Shown here piece after piece: positions 1 through 8,536 of a stretch of 64,000 nt of DNA. The stretch covers positions 1 to 64,000 of the forward strand of contig JANWYV010000023.1 in NCBI GenBank assembly GCA_025055075.1. Reading direction: 5' to 3'. The notes beneath the pieces were generated by a model that searched no databases, had not been told where the DNA came from, and saw only the letters and a program-made list of their open reading frames with translations. The translations under genes were made by a program, and so were the position numbers. Within the stretch, counting starts at the first letter, position 1. Every line of letters starts with the position of its first letter. The DNA is from Blastocatellia bacterium. Its GTDB lineage: Bacteria > Acidobacteriota > Blastocatellia > HR10.

Positions 1-444
1 GCGCGATCGCTCTCCGGGGCTATTTATCTCTTCGGGGCCTTTCATGGAATGCTCCCATTTCCCGATACGATGCGTTACGGGTTTTTGCCCTGGAGCCTTC
101 CATTTCTCGCTCTTGGATGGAAATGGCGGCGGGAGCTGCTAGCGACTTTGCGCGTCCGGCGCTTTACTGGAGCGATCGGGGACTTACTGGTGACCCCCTC
201 GGGGTATTTGCTCGTCACGCTTCTGATCCCCATCGCAGGGCTCACTCTTCTCTCGCTCGTGCTCTTTCCGCTCTTTCTGCCGCGCTACTTGATCTATGGC
301 CTTCCGATGTACTACTTGCTCGTGAGCCGATGCGCCGTGCTGGCCGCATCGAGTGCGCGCGGTCAAATTCTGCTTCTTCTTCCGGCCATTGGCTGGAGTC
401 TCGCCTCGGCCTTTTCCCATCAGCTCATACGGTGGTTCGGTTGA
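1..444 (+). CDS. C-terminal part of an integral membrane glycosyltransferase-like protein (5' end outside window)
   Basis: The reading frame is open to the left edge of the window, so the N-terminus is missing; a GTG/ATG-started version would begin at 49. The visible part is very hydrophobic, with about three membrane segments (for example LLVTLLIPIAGLTLLSLVLF) and basic loops. It looks like the C-terminal half of a polyprenyl-phosphate-sugar-dependent GT-C (PMT/ArnT-like) protein, an inference from hydropathy and from the DPM1-like GT2 gene 56 bp downstream that could supply its lipid-linked sugar donor. No catalytic residues are visible in this fragment. Confidence 0.55.
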   Translation, partial: ARSLSGAIYLFGAFHGMLPFPDTMRYGFLPWSLPFLALGWKWRRELLATLRVRRFTGAIGDLLVTPSGYLLVTLLIPIAGLTLLSLVLFPLFLPRYLIYGLPMYYLLVSRCAVLAASSARGQILLLLPAIGWSLASAFSHQLIRWFG

Positions 445-500
445 GGGAATGAAGGGTTGACCGAATGAGCGCGGGAACTTAGAATTTCGGACCGAAGGTT

Positions 501-1490
501 ATGCAAAGCGCGCTTCCAAGGGTATCTGTGGTCGTTCCGGTTTTCAACAGCGAACGAATCCTCCCTCTGCTGGTGCAGCGGCTTCAGCCCGTTTTGGCGG
601 CTTGCGCTTCGGAGGCGGAAGTGATCTTGGTGAACGATGGGAGCGAAGATCGGAGTTGGGAGACGATTAGCGATTTGGCTCGGCAGCATTCGTGGATTCG
701 GGGGATTTGTCTGATGCGGAATTACGGTCAGCACAATGCGCTCCTATGCGGGATTCGGGCGGCTCGCGGCGATGTGATCGTCACGATGGATGACGATTTG
801 CAGCATCCCCCGGAAGAAATTCCGAAGCTCTTGGCGAAGCTGGCCGAAGGATACGACGTCGTCTACGGGACTCCACTCAAACCGCCTCATGGCTTTTGGC
901 GCACGATGGCCGCGCAAATCACGAAATTAGCCTTGCAGAGCGCGATGGGAGCCGAGACGGCGCGCTATGTTAGCGCCTTTCGAGCCTTTCGCACGTCGTT
1001 GCGCCAGGCCTTTGCCAACTATCAGGGTCCCTTTGTCTCGATTGACGTCTTGCTCACGTGGGGGACAACGCGATTTGCCGCGGTCGCTGTGCGGCACGAT
1101 CCGCGGCCGATCGGAAGCTCTCATTACACCTTTTGGAAGCTCGTCACCCATGCGCTCAACATGATGACGGGATTCAGCGTACTCCCGCTGCAGATCGCGA
1201 GCTTGATCGGCTTTTTCTTCTCGCTCTTCGGCCTCGGAGTGCTCGTCTATGTCGTCGGGCGCTATTTGATCCACGGGGGAAGCGTTCCGGGATTTCCGTT
1301 CCTGGCTTCGATCATCGCGATCTTCTCCGGCGCGCAACTGCTCTCGCTGGGGATCATTGGCGAATATCTTGCCCGAATGCATTTCCGCGTGATGGAACGC
1401 CCGGCGAGCGTCGTTCGTGAAACAGTCGGATTCGAGGAGGAACGTTCTCGTGAAGTTGACTCAGCCGTCCATTCGGCTCTCTCCTCTTGA
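501..1490 (+). CDS. Glycosyltransferase family 2, DPM1/GtrB-like polyprenyl-phosphate sugar transferase
   Basis: 329 residues. An N-terminal GT-A domain starts with VSVVVPVFNSE and carries the nucleotide-sugar motif LVNDGSEDRSWE and the metal-binding MDDDLQHPPEE (DxD-type). Two membrane helices follow near residues 235-300 (the second around FLASIIAIFSGAQLLSLGII). This is the architecture of GtrB/ArnC-type enzymes, which move a sugar from a nucleotide to undecaprenyl phosphate at the cytoplasmic face. It probably feeds the membrane glycosyltransferases on either side. The acetyltransferase start overlaps its 3' end by about 40 bp, suggesting coexpression. The sugar transferred cannot be read from sequence. 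Confidence 0.85.
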   Translation: MQSALPRVSVVVPVFNSERILPLLVQRLQPVLAACASEAEVILVNDGSEDRSWETISDLARQHSWIRGICLMRNYGQHNALLCGIRAARGDVIVTMDDDLQHPPEEIPKLLAKLAEGYDVVYGTPLKPPHGFWRTMAAQITKLALQSAMGAETARYVSAFRAFRTSLRQAFANYQGPFVSIDVLLTWGTTRFAAVAVRHDPRPIGSSHYTFWKLVTHALNMMTGFSVLPLQIASLIGFFFSLFGLGVLVYVVGRYLIHGGSVPGFPFLASIIAIFSGAQLLSLGIIGEYLARMHFRVMERPASVVRETVGFEEERSREVDSAVHSALSS

Positions 1491-2193
1491 TACGCAGCGT
1501 TTCGGGATACGCACAGCGCGGGCGTTCGCGGGGACTGTGGAAGATGTATCTGCGATCCTAGACTTCTGCGCGCGCGAAGACGTAGATCTGCTCATCGTTC
1601 GGTGTCATGCGGACGACCTTCGCACGGCTCACAGGCTTGAGCAGGCTGGGGGGCGACTCATGGACACGCTCATCTACTATTGCCGGGACTTGCAGGGAAC
1701 GCCCATTCCTGCGGAAGAGCCTTTTGTCCTCATCCGCTCCGCGCGTCCTGAAGATGTAGAGGCTGTCCGTCACATCGCGGCAGAGGCTTTTCGCGGATAT
1801 CGGGGGCATTATCATGCCGATCCGCGCCTGGATCCTGTGAATTCAGATGAGGCCTATGTAGATTGGGCGGTGCGTTCGTGTCGCGGTGAGCTGGCGGATG
1901 AAGTCCTCGTGGCTGCGGAAGAAGGAGGGAGATTGCTTGGATTCGTCACCCTGCGTTTGAACGATCCCGAGGAGGTAGAAGGAGGATTATTCGCGGTCTC
2001 TCCGGAAGCCCGAGGGAAGGGGATTGCTCGTGCCCTCATTATAGAAGCCTTGCGATGGTGCCAGCGACGTAAGATGGCGCGCTTTCTTATCTCCACTCAG
2101 ATCACCAATATCGCAGCGCAGAAGGTATGGATTCGCGCGGGGCTTGAACCGAGTTATGCCTATTACACCTTTCACGTGTGGTTCGATGAATGA
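1450..2193 (+). CDS. GNAT-family N-acetyltransferase, WecD-like
   Basis: 247 residues from a GTG start chosen because GAGGAGG lies just upstream (1434-1440); an in-frame upstream start at 1417 would overlap more of the preceding gene. The C-terminal GNAT fold has the acetyl-CoA loop motif EARGKGIARALI and the preceding beta strand GGLFAVSP. The N-terminal ~100 residues match the layout of dTDP-fucosamine acetyltransferase (WecD/RffC) rather than a bare GNAT domain. Its position immediately upstream of a WecE/RffA aminotransferase supports N-acetylation of a dTDP-4-amino-6-deoxy sugar. That pairing is known from enterobacterial common antigen synthesis; the exact sugar here is inferred. Confidence 0.75.
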   Translation: MKLTQPSIRLSPLDTQRFGIRTARAFAGTVEDVSAILDFCAREDVDLLIVRCHADDLRTAHRLEQAGGRLMDTLIYYCRDLQGTPIPAEEPFVLIRSARPEDVEAVRHIAAEAFRGYRGHYHADPRLDPVNSDEAYVDWAVRSCRGELADEVLVAAEEGGRLLGFVTLRLNDPEEVEGGLFAVSPEARGKGIARALIIEALRWCQRRKMARFLISTQITNIAAQKVWIRAGLEPSYAYYTFHVWFDE

Positions 2194-2250
2194 TGCGGGA
2201 GCAAATTCCGCGTGACCGTGACGGGTTGCTCGCCTGAGCGGAGGTCCGGC

Positions 2251-3390
2251 ATGTATCGGATCCCCTTCAATCGGCCATCTTTGACGGGGCGGGAGCAAGC
2301 GTACATGGCTCAGGCTGTGGCGAATGGGCATATCTCCGGTGATGGAGCGTTCACTCGGCGATGCCGGGAGTTACTGGAGCAGTTGCTCGACGCGCCGTGC
2401 GTATTGCTCACGCCTTCGGGGACTCATGCGCTGGAGTTGATGGCGCTGCTTCTCAACATTGAACCGGGTGACGAAGTGATCATCCCCTCGTTCACGTTCG
2501 TCTCCACAGCCAATGCGTTTGTCCTGCGTGGGGCCCGACCCGTTTTCGCCGACATTCGGTGGGACACGCTCAATCTCGATGAGACCCAACTGGAGCAATT
2601 GATCACGCCGCGTACGAAGGCGATCGTCGTCGTGCACTATGCGGGCGTGGGCTGCGAAATGGAGGCTATTTTGGAGATTGGCCGCCGTCATGGAGTGGTC
2701 GTCGTCGAAGATAATGCCCACGGGTTGTTCGGCGCTTATAAGGGGAAACCCCTGGGCACATTCGGTCCCTTGGCAGCATTGAGTTTTCATGAGACGAAGA
2801 ACTTCACCTGCGGCGAAGGCGGCGCGCTCATCATCAATGACCCGCAGTATATCGAGCGGGCGGAGATCATCCGCGAGAAAGGCACAGACCGCAGCCGCTT
2901 CTTTCGGGGCGCAGTGGACAAATACACCTGGGTCGACATCGGCTCGAGTTATCTGCTGTCGGATCTATTGGCGGCTTTTCTCTACGCGCAACTCGAAGCC
3001 CGCGAGGAGATTCAGGCCAAGCGCCGACGCATCTGGGAATACTATGCTGAGCATTTGCGCGATTGGGCCGAGGCACATGGCGTTCGTCTCCCCTACGTTC
3101 CTCCACATTGTCAGCAATCGTACCACATGTTCTACCTGCTCATGCCCTCGCTCGAGGAGCGGCAGGCATTGATCGCTCACCTGAAGACCTACGGCATTTT
3201 GAGCGTCTTTCATTACCAACCGCTGCACCTATCGGCGATGGGGCGACGCTTCGGTGGGCGACCCGGTCAATGTCCCGTCACCGAGCAGGTCAGCGATCGC
3301 TTGCTTCGCCTGCCGTTCTACACTTCCCTGACGGAGGAGGACCAGGCCTACGTAGTGGCTGCGATCAAAGAATTCGACCATTGGGCATGA
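2251..3390 (+). CDS. rffA: dTDP-4-amino-4,6-dideoxygalactose transaminase (WecE/RffA)
   Basis: 379 residues, the usual length for WecE. The start at 2251 follows a GCGGAGG site; the longer in-frame version from 2212 lacks one. DegT/DnrJ/EryC1-fold, PLP-dependent. Highly characteristic WecE strings are visible: GDEVIIPSFTFVSTANAFVL, the PLP-lysine region SFHETKNFTCGEGGAL, IIREKGTDRSRFFRG and VDKYTWVDIGSSYL. The enzyme transaminates dTDP-4-keto-6-deoxyglucose to dTDP-fucosamine in the cytoplasm. The WecD-like acetyltransferase directly upstream would then acetylate the product. Enzymes making the dTDP-keto sugar (RmlA/RmlB) are not in the window. Family assignment is strong; the use of the product in surface glycan is inferred from flanking glycosyltransferases. 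Confidence 0.9.
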   Translation: MYRIPFNRPSLTGREQAYMAQAVANGHISGDGAFTRRCRELLEQLLDAPCVLLTPSGTHALELMALLLNIEPGDEVIIPSFTFVSTANAFVLRGARPVFADIRWDTLNLDETQLEQLITPRTKAIVVVHYAGVGCEMEAILEIGRRHGVVVVEDNAHGLFGAYKGKPLGTFGPLAALSFHETKNFTCGEGGALIINDPQYIERAEIIREKGTDRSRFFRGAVDKYTWVDIGSSYLLSDLLAAFLYAQLEAREEIQAKRRRIWEYYAEHLRDWAEAHGVRLPYVPPHCQQSYHMFYLLMPSLEERQALIAHLKTYGILSVFHYQPLHLSAMGRRFGGRPGQCPVTEQVSDRLLRLPFYTSLTEEDQAYVVAAIKEFDHWA

Positions 3391-3508
3391 ATCCCTTTGA
3401 ACTGCTAGCCTCGGGATCGCCCACAGTGTGTGCGCTTCCGCGTTGCTCTCTCCACGGAGGTCGGCTCTATGCTCTCCTTCTCACGGAGAGTTGAGAGGAA
3501 GATTGTCC

Positions 3509-4855
3509 ATGGATGAACGAACTCGTCCAACAGCTCAGGCGTCGCGTCGAGACGAACGATCGTTGTGCATGAAGATTCTCTTGGCTGTGTGCGTCCTTCA
3601 GGGAGGTGCTTTTGCGGTCGCCGTTTACGTTCATCGGGGGAACTGGCTCTATTCTGACGCGGTCTTCTACGAGCAGCCAGCCTGGAATCTCGTACGGGGG
3701 TACGGCTTCTCCTATGCGCGCGAGGAATGGGAGGATCCTGATCTGACGCGCCTTTATCAGGTAAGGCATCCGGAAGCCGCGTCCGCGCGCTTTGTCCCTG
3801 CGGCGACGTTTCCTCCCGGATACAGCTTCTTCCTTGCGGGAATTTATGGACTTGTGGGACGAAAGCCTCTCGTTGCCGTGCTCGCCAATGGCGTGTTAAT
3901 GATCGCCACCATCGTCTTGATCTTCGCGTTGGCTCGGAGAGCCTATGGTTATGGCAAAGAGTTAATGATCACGCTCGTTCTGGTGGGGACCTATCCCATG
4001 TGGGCATATTGGGCGTCACTCGTGATGTCGGACATACTACACGTTTTTTTGCTCTCGCTCTTCACGGTGATCTGGTTCACCGACGGGCTGACGGTTCGAA
4101 GGGCACTCCTGGCGGGGTTTATCCTCGGCCTGGCCGCGTTAGTTCGTCCATATGTTCTTTTGCTGCCCGTGCTTCTGGGGATCGCAGGGAGGTTCTTCCA
4201 TTTCCCAGCCTTCCGCCTCCGTTATGTCCTCCCGCTGACGCTCAGCATGTCTCTTCCTGTGGGTGCGTGGGTGACTCGGAATTACCTCGCCTTTGGGAAG
4301 CCGATGTTCGTTTCCATGGAGCTGGGATACGGATTTTGGATCGCCACGCGCGAACCTTGGATTCCTAGTCCGGAGTGGGAGCGTGACATACGGCGGGAAC
4401 TTCAGATGCTCGGGATTCAGCAGGCATATTGGTGGCGCGAGAATAGGCGCCTGCGTCAGCTCGCCTTTGAGCGCATCCGCCAGCGTCCGATCCGCTATCT
4501 CCTCGCGAGCGTCGCGAAGATTCCCCGACGATGGCTCCACCTGGGAACTCATACGCCTTCTTGGGCGAAGGCAGTGTTGGGCCTATACTTCGGCCTCGGA
4601 TTCGTGCTTTTGGTGATGGGATTCTTCTTTGCGCGCTTTCGGCATCAGGTGGTTCTGGCCGGAAGCGCCGTACTCGTCATCTACTACTCACTCGTCTTCC
4701 TGCCACTTCATGTCGAAGCCCGATATATGCTGCCAGCTCGTCCATTCGCCTTTTTGGTCTCGGCTTCGGCTGTAAGTCCATTGCTCGACTTTTTGGGAAC
4801 CATTTTCTCTCGCTGCCTTCGGCATTGGCGCCTTCCTCAAAAGCTGAATACCTGA
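3509..4855 (+). CDS. Integral membrane glycosyltransferase, GT39/ArnT-like
   Basis: 448 residues from an ATG at 3509 preceded by GAGAGGAAG; in-frame starts upstream have no ribosome site. After an N-terminal helix (KILLAVCVLQGGAFAVAV) comes an acidic periplasmic-type loop (YSDAVFYEQPAWNLVRGYG) and the PPGYSFFLAGIYGL motif typical of dolichyl/undecaprenyl-phosphate-mannose-type GT-C proteins. About nine to ten further membrane helices run to the C-terminus. GT-C enzymes transfer sugars from polyprenyl phosphates on the outer face of the inner membrane. The gene follows rffA by 118 bp and probably belongs to the same glycan island. Acceptor and sugar are unknown. Confidence 0.7.
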   Translation: MDERTRPTAQASRRDERSLCMKILLAVCVLQGGAFAVAVYVHRGNWLYSDAVFYEQPAWNLVRGYGFSYAREEWEDPDLTRLYQVRHPEAASARFVPAATFPPGYSFFLAGIYGLVGRKPLVAVLANGVLMIATIVLIFALARRAYGYGKELMITLVLVGTYPMWAYWASLVMSDILHVFLLSLFTVIWFTDGLTVRRALLAGFILGLAALVRPYVLLLPVLLGIAGRFFHFPAFRLRYVLPLTLSMSLPVGAWVTRNYLAFGKPMFVSMELGYGFWIATREPWIPSPEWERDIRRELQMLGIQQAYWWRENRRLRQLAFERIRQRPIRYLLASVAKIPRRWLHLGTHTPSWAKAVLGLYFGLGFVLLVMGFFFARFRHQVVLAGSAVLVIYYSLVFLPLHVEARYMLPARPFAFLVSASAVSPLLDFLGTIFSRCLRHWRLPQKLNT

Positions 4856-4903
4856 AGCGCGCGGTGCGGAGAGAACTTCGGACCTTGGATCGGCCCGTGT
4901 CGT

Positions 4904-7045
4904 CTAGGGTGAATGGGCCAAGATCACCGGCAATCGCTTCGTGTTATTGCCCTCGTCCTTTTCCTCAACGGCTTTCTTCGAATCGGCGGTGATGAGGATT
5001 TCGGCGGGACCTGGGGGAACGGGGATGGGGAGCAAGAGGCCGGGCAGTTGAATGAGTCGAGGAATTTGAACCGTCGTGAGGAAGGGAGTGAAGCGATCGC
5101 GGCCTAAGCGCGGCGTCTCCACCGTTCGAAGCGGCGCGCGAAGTTGGAAGGGAAAGGGGCCGATGTTGATCGTGAGGGCGAGGCTGATCTCATGGGTCGC
5201 CGGATCAGCCGCGCCTTCCCCTCGGTTCGCGATGAGGAAGAAGAGGGCTGTGGGCGCGCCGATCATCAGCGTCGGCGGATCACCTGGAGCGAGGACGCGC
5301 GCACTTTCGATGACCAGATCCGGGAGGGGCGTAGTCAATCGAATCGGGATTTCGACGATATTGTCCGCCTCATTCGATTCCCGCACGTCTCCGCGCGGGC
5401 GTTCGGGCGTCGGAGGATCTACTTCCAGGCGCACAAGCGCCGGCCCTTTCTCGGCCTGAGCGGGTACACGAAGTGCGAAATCCACTGGAGGGAATTCAGC
5501 GTGCCCAGCATCGAGCGAACGCCGTGTGCGAAATTCCTCTCGCGCGAGTGGCTGGCCTTTTTGCCAGAGTTCGGCGCGCACACGCACGCCAGCGGGAACG
5601 GGAGCGCGATCCTGCGGATGATCCCGCACATTGACGACGCGAAAACGCACGCTCGCACTCTGTCCGAGCAATACCTCTTGAGGAACAGAGAGATCAAGCA
5701 GGCGCAAGTTCGGGAGATCAATATGGACGCTCGCGCATGGCGGTTCTTCATCCGTGTCCGTCGTCGTCTCTTCCGAGACGCGCTCGACGATCAGGCGCAC
5801 GACGGCGTCACCTTCTTCAGCGTCCTCGGGAATGAAGAGTGCGGGGGGCGAAAGACTTGCGCTCACGTCTTCCGATCTGTGAGTAGCGCCGACGCGAAGG
5901 CTTCCCCCACAGGGCGCCAGCGCGACATTCGGCAGCGAGAGCGTTTCGGGCTCTACGCGCAGTCTCTTTCCATTCGCTTCGGCGATCACGCGCACAGTGA
6001 GCGACGGGCTCGTCCCCGGCTGGTTGCCTCGATTGACGAGCGTGAAGCCGAGCGTGGCCGTCCCTCCGGGAAGAACGGGGTCACCCGGCGCTCCACCCGG
6101 CGGAACGATGGTGATGTCTTCGACTTTCACATCGGCTCCTGTGCCGATGGCCAGGAGGCGTCGTTCGGTGAGGGCTTCGGGATGGAGTCGAACCTCGAAC
6201 ACCAGGCGTCGCCCGGGAATAAGGGCTGACCTCGGGATCTCCACCAGCTCTGGAGAACGGATACGTCGCTGCTCTCCGGCGGCGATTCGACCGAGCAGTA
6301 AGCGTCCGCTCGCCACAAGCGCATTGTTCTCGCGCTCTCGGAGCTCGTAGAGAAGTCGGACATCGTCCACGGGGTCGAAGGTCACGTTCTGCAACTCCAC
6401 CTCGAACTGGACGGAAGTCGCGCCCTGGCAGTCGGGGAGCACCGTGGGATAGACCTTCAGGTTGTGCATGCGAAGCCGAGCGACGGTGATCGCTCGTGCT
6501 TCCGATAGGATGGTGGAGAAGCCAGCGACGGAATATCCATGAACGACGGCGATGAGGTGATGACGGCCGCTACGGATCGGCGCTTGGAAGGGAATCGTCA
6601 AGAGGCGATGCGTCCGAGATGCCACAGGTTCGGCGGCGAAGTCTGAGGCGGCCTCCGCTGCGAGCGAAGCGACCTCATGAGGCGTGCTGTCATCGGGATC
6701 GAGGAGGAAGAGCTGAAGGGATTCGATCCAGACGTCCTCCGCACGCTCGTTTATGACCAGCACGTGCGCCGTGGCGCGATCGCCGGGAGCGAGAACCGTC
6801 GGATGGATATCCTGAATTCGGACCGCGAGGCGAGATGAAACCAATCCCTGGAGAGGAGATCCCGGCTTCGCTGCTGCCAGTGTAGCGACGCTTATCAGGA
6901 GCGCGAAGAAGATCTTGGTGAGGCGAAGCCGCCGTATGTCCTTTGCCCTTCGACTCCGCACGAAGGGAAACCTAGTCGGTTTTTCGCGCGCGCGCAAGGC
7001 GCATATAGTTGGCGGAGAATTCGCCAGCTCACGGTTAGAATGCAT
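4904..7045 (-). CDS. Secreted protein with CARDB-type beta-sandwich repeats
   Basis: Up to 713 residues. A signal peptide-like hydrophobic stretch (IFFALLISVATLAAAKPG) sits near residues 45-62, so the annotated ATG at 7045 may be too long. A GTG at 6961 would give a normal-length signal peptide, but neither start has a clear ribosome site. The mature part is a chain of immunoglobulin-like modules; several begin with CARDB-type phrases such as LPDLVIESARVLAPGD and LPNLRLLDLSVPQEVLLG, followed by FxxxNxG-type strands. CARDB modules are known from extracellular adhesion-associated proteins. No catalytic domain is visible. It is convergent with the upstream membrane GT gene (48 bp apart). Confidence 0.7.
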   Translation of the reverse strand: MHSNRELANSPPTICALRAREKPTRFPFVRSRRAKDIRRLRLTKIFFALLISVATLAAAKPGSPLQGLVSSRLAVRIQDIHPTVLAPGDRATAHVLVINERAEDVWIESLQLFLLDPDDSTPHEVASLAAEAASDFAAEPVASRTHRLLTIPFQAPIRSGRHHLIAVVHGYSVAGFSTILSEARAITVARLRMHNLKVYPTVLPDCQGATSVQFEVELQNVTFDPVDDVRLLYELRERENNALVASGRLLLGRIAAGEQRRIRSPELVEIPRSALIPGRRLVFEVRLHPEALTERRLLAIGTGADVKVEDITIVPPGGAPGDPVLPGGTATLGFTLVNRGNQPGTSPSLTVRVIAEANGKRLRVEPETLSLPNVALAPCGGSLRVGATHRSEDVSASLSPPALFIPEDAEEGDAVVRLIVERVSEETTTDTDEEPPCASVHIDLPNLRLLDLSVPQEVLLGQSASVRFRVVNVRDHPQDRAPVPAGVRVRAELWQKGQPLAREEFRTRRSLDAGHAEFPPVDFALRVPAQAEKGPALVRLEVDPPTPERPRGDVRESNEADNIVEIPIRLTTPLPDLVIESARVLAPGDPPTLMIGAPTALFFLIANRGEGAADPATHEISLALTINIGPFPFQLRAPLRTVETPRLGRDRFTPFLTTVQIPRLIQLPGLLLPIPVPPGPAEILITADSKKAVEEKDEGNNTKRLPVILAHSP

Positions 7046-7113
7046 GGGGAAGGGGGGAGCAGTGGGCAGCCTCGCTCATCGCGAGATGTTCCAGTAGGGG
7101 ATGCCTTCGCGGC

Positions 7114-7572
7114 CTATCGAGGGAGACCAAATGGTCTTCCGATCTGGGCATCCGAGAAGCCCCATCGGCGGGGACGTAGCGGAGGACGCATTTGACGCCA
7201 TTCGGTCAACTTCTGCTTCTGTTCCGGCGTGAGAAGAGCTTCCAAGTCCGCGCGCAACTTCTGCTGCTTCTCCCGAAGCTGCTGTCGCAGCGCGCGACGT
7301 TCCAAGACGAGTTGTCCGATCGCTGTCGCATTGGGCTGTGGCGCATCCAGCGCGAGACGCAGCTCATGAGACTTCGCCCGCAATTGCTGCTGTAAGGGGA
7401 AGATCTCGTTCCGATACGCTTTGAGCCGCTCCTGAATTTGCGTGACTTGCTCCGGAGTGAGCCCGAGGTATTCTCTCAAGCGCAGAAGCTCGGCCGGGCG
7501 TTGAGCCCAGATCGTCCCCCCTCCCCCCACGAGAAGCGAGAGCGCCAATCCGAGGATCACGCTTCGTCGCAT
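7114..7572 (-). CDS. Periplasmic LTxxQ-motif (Spy/CpxP-like) protein
   Basis: 152 residues with a cleavable signal peptide (SVILGLALSLLVGGGGTIWA). The mature part is almost wholly helical and charged, with the LTPEQ motif twice: GLTPEQVTQIQERL near residue 38 and LLTPEQKQKLTEW near residue 113. This spacing is that of Spy/CpxP periplasmic proteins, which are small helical chaperones or stress sensors. The C-terminus is proline- and arginine-rich. Divergent from the ZIP transporter across ~200 bp. No two-component partner is adjacent, so a link to envelope stress is by family only. Confidence 0.75.
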   Translation of the reverse strand: MRRSVILGLALSLLVGGGGTIWAQRPAELLRLREYLGLTPEQVTQIQERLKAYRNEIFPLQQQLRAKSHELRLALDAPQPNATAIGQLVLERRALRQQLREKQQKLRADLEALLTPEQKQKLTEWRQMRPPLRPRRWGFSDAQIGRPFGLPR

Positions 7573-7719
7573 CGCCTTTTCCTCCTTCTGACGATTCTCG
7601 CCGTCGTCCCTGTCGACGGCGGATGGATCGGTCGGCGCATTTTTCGCGGCGCGACCGTTTCCACATTTTTAGGATGGCGCTTCGGTCGAAAAAGTTTGAA
7701 AACCCCTGTCGGCGCCTCA

Positions 7720-7749
7720 TTGGAGGTCGCTGAGGCCGGGTGATATACT
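7720..7749 (+). promoter_or_regulatory. Predicted sigma-70 promoter for the ZIP transporter-uvrC pair
   Basis: TTGGAG at 7720-7725 and TATACT at 7744-7749 are separated by 18 bp, and the -10 is preceded by TGA. The predicted transcript would start near 7756, about 34 nt before the ATG at 7790. Confidence 0.5.
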
Positions 7750-7789
7750 CCTCCGATCTGTCGTGCGAAAATGAGCGTTGGGGGGACGG

Positions 7790-8536
7790 ATGGAGGCTGC
7801 GATTTTCGGAGGATTGGCCGCGTTGGCCACGATTGTGGGGGGATGGTGGGTGACGTGGCCGGGAATAGCCATCCGCCGATCCCTCCTCTCATCTCTCCTC
7901 GCGTTGGGAGCCGGATTCCTCCTGGCCGCGGTCTTCCTGAAGGTCATTCCGACAAGTCTTGATCTGGAGGTTTGGCGCGGGCGCTTGTCAGGGCCGCTGA
8001 TCCTCGTGCTCGCTGGGTATCTGCTCATTCAGTTGTTCGAGCATACAGTAGCCCCGCATTTTCATTTCGGGGAGGAGACGCATGCCGAGGCGCTCGCGGA
8101 ACGGCATGTCGTTTGGGCGGCAATCGGCGGTGTGGCCTTGCATGCGTTCTTCGATGGCGCCGCCATTGCCGCCGGGTTTCATGTGGAGCATCGACTGGGC
8201 ATCCTCATCTTCATCGCTATCTTTCTCCACAAGCTGCCGGAGGGGTTCACGGTCGCCTCGGTCGTCCTCGCATCGGGTCGGTCGCGGCGTGCCGCCCGAT
8301 GGGCTAGTGTGGGTGTCGCCGTGGCGACGCTCCTGGGGCTGATCTCGGTGGGCGCCGTGCGAGGAACGGTCCCCTATGCCTTGCCGCTCTCGGCGGGAGT
8401 GACGCTCTATGTCGCGGCTTCGGATCTGATCCCGGAGATCAATCGCGAGAATCGGCGCGCGGCTTCGCTCATTGTCTTCCTCGGCGTCGCGCTCTATTAT
8501 ATGACGGAGAAGGCGCTCGAGGAGTTCGGGCGATGA
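7790..8536 (+). CDS. ZIP-family divalent metal transporter
   Basis: 248 residues, inner-membrane. The ATG at 7790 follows GGGGGGA; a TTG at 7778 is also in frame. About eight membrane helices are visible. The signature ZIP helices IV and V are present: HAFFDGAAIAAGFHVEHR (H and D ligands) and IFLHKLPEGFTVASVVLASG (HKxPEG metal-binding core). ZIP proteins move Zn2+, Fe2+ or related ions into the cytosol; the ion cannot be assigned here. A histidine/acid-rich loop (HFHFGEETHAEALAERH) lies between helices III and IV, as is common in the family. Its stop overlaps the uvrC start (ATGA), so the two are translationally coupled. Confidence 0.88.
   Translation: MEAAIFGGLAALATIVGGWWVTWPGIAIRRSLLSSLLALGAGFLLAAVFLKVIPTSLDLEVWRGRLSGPLILVLAGYLLIQLFEHTVAPHFHFGEETHAEALAERHVVWAAIGGVALHAFFDGAAIAAGFHVEHRLGILIFIAIFLHKLPEGFTVASVVLASGRSRRAARWASVGVAVATLLGLISVGAVRGTVPYALPLSAGVTLYVAASDLIPEINRENRRAASLIVFLGVALYYMTEKALEEFGR

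Noticed and set aside
4904-7045. Long plus-strand frame (5144-6229) as an alternative to the CARDB gene
   Set aside because: Arg/Ser-rich shadow composition without domains, whereas the minus-strand product has a signal sequence and repeated beta-sandwich modules.
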